Notes under the pieces: model-generated
What the model was told of the DNA's origin: nothing
Database searches by the model: none
The model's input: only the letters and a program-made list of their open reading frames with translations
Translations under genes and position numbers: made by a program
Part shown: positions 61,523 through 64,000 of the stretch, piece by piece
Position numbering within the stretch: position 1 is the first letter of the stretch
How the letters are laid out: each line of letters opens with the position of its first letter
Source: Alloactinosynnema sp. L-07
GTDB lineage: Bacteria; Actinomycetota; Actinomycetes; Mycobacteriales; Pseudonocardiaceae
Direction: 5' to 3'
DNA: 64,000 nucleotides
Assembly: GCF_900070365.1 (NCBI RefSeq)
Contig: NZ_LN850107.1
Span: 2,108,001 to 2,172,000, forward strand

Positions 61523-64000
61523 GCCAGCAGCTGGATCTGGGCGACGGTCACCACACCCTCGATCGCCAGCTGGTAGTGCCGATACGGACCCGGTGCCTTC
61601 ACCTTGAAGGGCCGGGTCTGTTTGCGCCAGGGGAACTTCTCGTCCTCGCGGCGGTCGAGTTCGTGCCAGCGGGAACCGTCGATGGACCCGCGCAGCACCC
61701 ACGTCGACGGGTCGGGGCCGCGGCTGCCCGAGGTGATCGTGTAGAGGGTGACCTCGGCCAACTCGGTGCGCACCGTGACCGGGGTGTCCACTTCGGACTC
61801 CGTGCGGGTGGTGTCGTCGAACAGCGGGCCCGGCTTGCCGCGGGTGAGGTCGCGCAGGGTCGGCCCGGTGCCCAGCGGCGGGGGAGTGGACTTGCCCCAG
61901 TCAGACGGGTCGGGCCCCATCTCGAATTCCAAACGCGCGCCCGCCGCGAGCACCGAGTGCGCGATGTAGGTGCGGTCGTATGGCTCGCCGTCGACCCGCA
62001 GGCTCTGCACGTAGACGTTGGTCCGACTCTGGTTCGCCGCCGTGACCACGAGGTCGCGGCCGTTCTCCAGGTGCACGACCGCGCGCGGGAACAGCGGCGA
62101 GCCGATCGCGTAGAACGGGCTGCCCACGCGCAGCGGGTAGAAGCCCAGGGCGCTGAACAGGAACCAGGCCGACAGCTCGCCGTTGTCCTCGTCGCCCAGA
62201 TAGCCCTGGCCGATCTCGCTGCCCTGGTAGAGGCGGGCGAGCACGTCGCGGACCTTCTCCTGCGTGCGCGCGGGCACCCCGGCCTCGGTGTACAGGTAGG
62301 GGATGTGGTGGGCGGGCTGGTTGCTGTGCCCGAACTGGCCCATCCGCACATCGCGGGCCTCGAGCATCTCGTGGATGGGCCTTCGGTACGAACCGGGCAG
62401 CGTCGCGGTCTCCGGCGTGGCGAAGTACTTGTCCAGCTTGGCGGCCAGTTCGTCGCGGCCGCCGTACAGCTCGGCCAGGCCGGGCGCGTCGTGCGAGACG
62501 GCGAAAGCGGCGGTCCAGCCGTTGGTCTCGGTGTAGTCGTGCCCCCACACCCTGGGGTCGTAGTCCTTGGGCTGCCACCGCCACCGGCCCGCCGCGTCCT
62601 TGCCCTGGAAGAACCCGACGCGCTGGTCGAACAGGTGGGCGTAGTGGCGGGCGCGGTCGAGGAAGTACAGGTGGTTGTCCTCGTCGCCCAGCGCCTCGGC
62701 GAGCAGCGCGATGCCGAAGTCGTTGACGCACCCCTCCATCGCCCACGACAGGCCCTCCGTGGTGGCGGTCGGCGTGTAGTGCAGGAAGATCGACTGGTCG
62801 AGCCCTTTGCGGCCCACGCTCTCCTCCGGCGAGGTGACCGTGGCGTTGCGCAGGGCCGCGGCGTAGGCGTCCTGGACGTCGAACCCGGGCACGCCCTTGA
62901 GGTAGGCGTCGGCGAACGCGACGTCCGAGCTGGTGCCCGTCATCAGGTTCGCGTAGCCGGGGGAGGACCACCGCGACACCCAGCCGCCGTCGCGGTACTG
63001 CTGCAGGAACCCGTCGACCAGCTCGCCGCAGCGGGTCGGGGTGAGCAGCGCGTAGGCGGGCCAGCAGGTGCGGTAGGTGTCCCAGAACCCGTTGTTGACG
63101 AACACCTTGCCGTCGACCACCGCGGGCGGGCGCACCGGACTGGCGTACCGCGGCCCCGACTCGGTGATCTCATATCCGGAATTCGGATAGAGGTACAGCC
63201 GATACAGGCACGAGTACAGGGTCGTCAGCTGGTCGTCGGTCGCGCCATCGACCTCGACCCGGCCCAGCAGATCCGCCCACAGCGCCCGCGCCCGTTCGCT
63301 CACCGACTCGACGGTGTCGTCGGCGGCGATCTCCGCCTCCAGGTTCCGCCGCGCCTGCTCGGGGCTGATCAGCGACGTCGCGATCCGCACGGTCACCACG
63401 GTGCCGTCCTGGCCGGGCTGGAACCGCAGCAGCGCGGTCCTGGTCAGCGATAGCCCGCGCAAGCGGCGTTGGGCGCCTGCCAACGGCTGGTCGACCGTGG
63501 CGTGCACATACATCCGGCCCGCGCCCGCCGACAGTCCACTGCGGACATCGGAGTAGCCGGTGATCGTCCCGTCCCCGCCGACCCGGACCGCGCCCGCGCC
63601 CACGTTGTCCAGCACGAGGTTCGCCGCGCCGGGCGGGAAGGTGAACCGCAGCACGGCGGCGTGGTCGGTCGGCGCGATCTCGACCCGGACACCGCTGTCG
63701 AAGTCGACGGCGTAGTAGTGGGGCTGGGCGGTCTCGTTGTCGTGGCTGAAGGTCAGCGCGCGGGCCGTGTGGCCGACGCTGGTGCCCTGGGTCGGCATCA
63801 GGTGGAAGGTGTGCCGGTCACCCATCCACGGGCTGGGCTGGTGGCTGATCCCGATGGCCTCCAGCGCGGGCCGGTTCGCGGGCGTCGAGCCGCGGTGGAA
63901 CTCGTAGAACCAGTTCGTCACCGCCGCGTTGGTCACCGGGGTCCAGAAGTTGAACCCGTGCGGCACCGCGGTCGCCGGGAAGGTGTTGCCGCGCGAATAC
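61516..64000 (-). CDS. GH92-family alpha-mannosidase-like glycosidase (partial, runs off right edge)
   Basis: The frame is open to the right edge, where it continues TFPATAVPHGFNFWTPVTN, so the true start is outside the window and at least 825 residues are visible. GH92 hallmarks are present: STPANRPALEAIGISHQPSP, DVRSGLSAGAGRMYVHATVD, FWDTYRTCWPAYALLTP, WAMEGCVNDFGIALLAEALG, YTETNGWTAAFAVSH and QPAHHIPYLYTEAGVPA. These are calcium-dependent exo-mannosidases, usually secreted. The last 120 residues form a beta-rich discoidin-like module (ITSGSRGPDPSTWVLRGSID). Activity on alpha-1,2- or other mannosides cannot be told. Confidence 0.93.
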   Translation of the reverse strand, partial: YSRGNTFPATAVPHGFNFWTPVTNAAVTNWFYEFHRGSTPANRPALEAIGISHQPSPWMGDRHTFHLMPTQGTSVGHTARALTFSHDNETAQPHYYAVDFDSGVRVEIAPTDHAAVLRFTFPPGAANLVLDNVGAGAVRVGGDGTITGYSDVRSGLSAGAGRMYVHATVDQPLAGAQRRLRGLSLTRTALLRFQPGQDGTVVTVRIATSLISPEQARRNLEAEIAADDTVESVSERARALWADLLGRVEVDGATDDQLTTLYSCLYRLYLYPNSGYEITESGPRYASPVRPPAVVDGKVFVNNGFWDTYRTCWPAYALLTPTRCGELVDGFLQQYRDGGWVSRWSSPGYANLMTGTSSDVAFADAYLKGVPGFDVQDAYAAALRNATVTSPEESVGRKGLDQSIFLHYTPTATTEGLSWAMEGCVNDFGIALLAEALGDEDNHLYFLDRARHYAHLFDQRVGFFQGKDAAGRWRWQPKDYDPRVWGHDYTETNGWTAAFAVSHDAPGLAELYGGRDELAAKLDKYFATPETATLPGSYRRPIHEMLEARDVRMGQFGHSNQPAHHIPYLYTEAGVPARTQEKVRDVLARLYQGSEIGQGYLGDEDNGELSAWFLFSALGFYPLRVGSPFYAIGSPLFPRAVVHLENGRDLVVTAANQSRTNVYVQSLRVDGEPYDRTYIAHSVLAAGARLEFEMGPDPSDWGKSTPPPLGTGPTLRDLTRGKPGPLFDDTTRTESEVDTPVTVRTELAEVTLYTITSGSRGPDPSTWVLRGSIDGSRWHELDRREDEKFPWRKQTRPFKVKAPGPYRHYQLAIEGVVTVAQIQLLAQ

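Noticed and set aside
60970..63453. A plus-strand open frame of more than 800 codons
   Set aside because: Its first part is out of frame with the tandem membrane protein and the rest is antisense to the GH92 gene; no motif is recognisable.
1..64000. CRISPR arrays
   Set aside because: No regularly spaced identical repeats were seen anywhere in the window.

Overview
The window is high-GC actinobacterial DNA. Short GTG/TTG starts, many overlapping stop/start codons, F420-dependent and IdeR-type iron signals, two DUF4192 proteins, a DUF6919 protein and MobF-type relaxase remnants all point to the family Pseudonocardiaceae (an Actinokineospora/Saccharothrix/Lentzea-like genus is my guess; the genus cannot be fixed from the sequence alone).

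The window has two halves. From the left edge to about 47.5 kb it is an accessory region, built and rebuilt by mobile DNA. It ends exactly at a tRNA-Leu(GAG) gene (47502-47588, minus strand) whose 3' end faces a tyrosine integrase and an overlapping AbrB-like regulator. This is the usual arrangement for an island integrated in a tRNA gene. Inside it are an IS4-family element with intact inverted repeats and a 12-bp target duplication (4684-6109), a 3'-truncated group II intron with its reverse transcriptase (12836 to about 14935), a 5'-truncated IS110 transposase, an IS5-family remnant, a TnsA-like remnant, at least two different decayed integrases and a relaxase fragment. There is also a probable replication module (DnaB helicase plus an overlapping winged-helix/primosome-like protein, 28121-30638) with palindromes nearby.

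Between the mobile pieces are many candidate defence or stress genes: a membrane-anchored STAND NTPase with TPR repeats (1698-3990, frameshifted), a caspase-like protease with a small membrane partner (6427-7744, with one in-frame amber codon), a HEPN protein with a zinc ribbon (8506-9432), an ImmA/IrrE peptidase, an AAA ATPase, a markedly lower-GC protein of unknown function (26585-27370), an ApeA-like HEPN protein paired with a membrane protein (33028-35663), a DprA paralogue opposite a regulator with a nested operator (35851-38043), and two DUF4192 paralogues. Several genes carry a single frameshift or stop, so the region is either decaying or contains some base-calling errors; both readings are kept open below.

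From 47.6 kb to the right edge the DNA is ordinary chromosome: an M20 peptidase, an alpha/beta hydrolase-like protein, a DUF2231 membrane protein, DUF5703, a beta-propeller lipoprotein, an ArsR/AHSA1 pair, a large adenylation-carrier-acyltransferase fusion preceded by an iron box, an aldo/keto reductase, an LLM-class F420-dependent oxidoreductase, UppP, a histidine phosphatase, two tandem paralogous membrane proteins with Gly/Tyr/Pro/Gln-rich heads, and the start-less end of a GH92 mannosidase that runs off the right edge.
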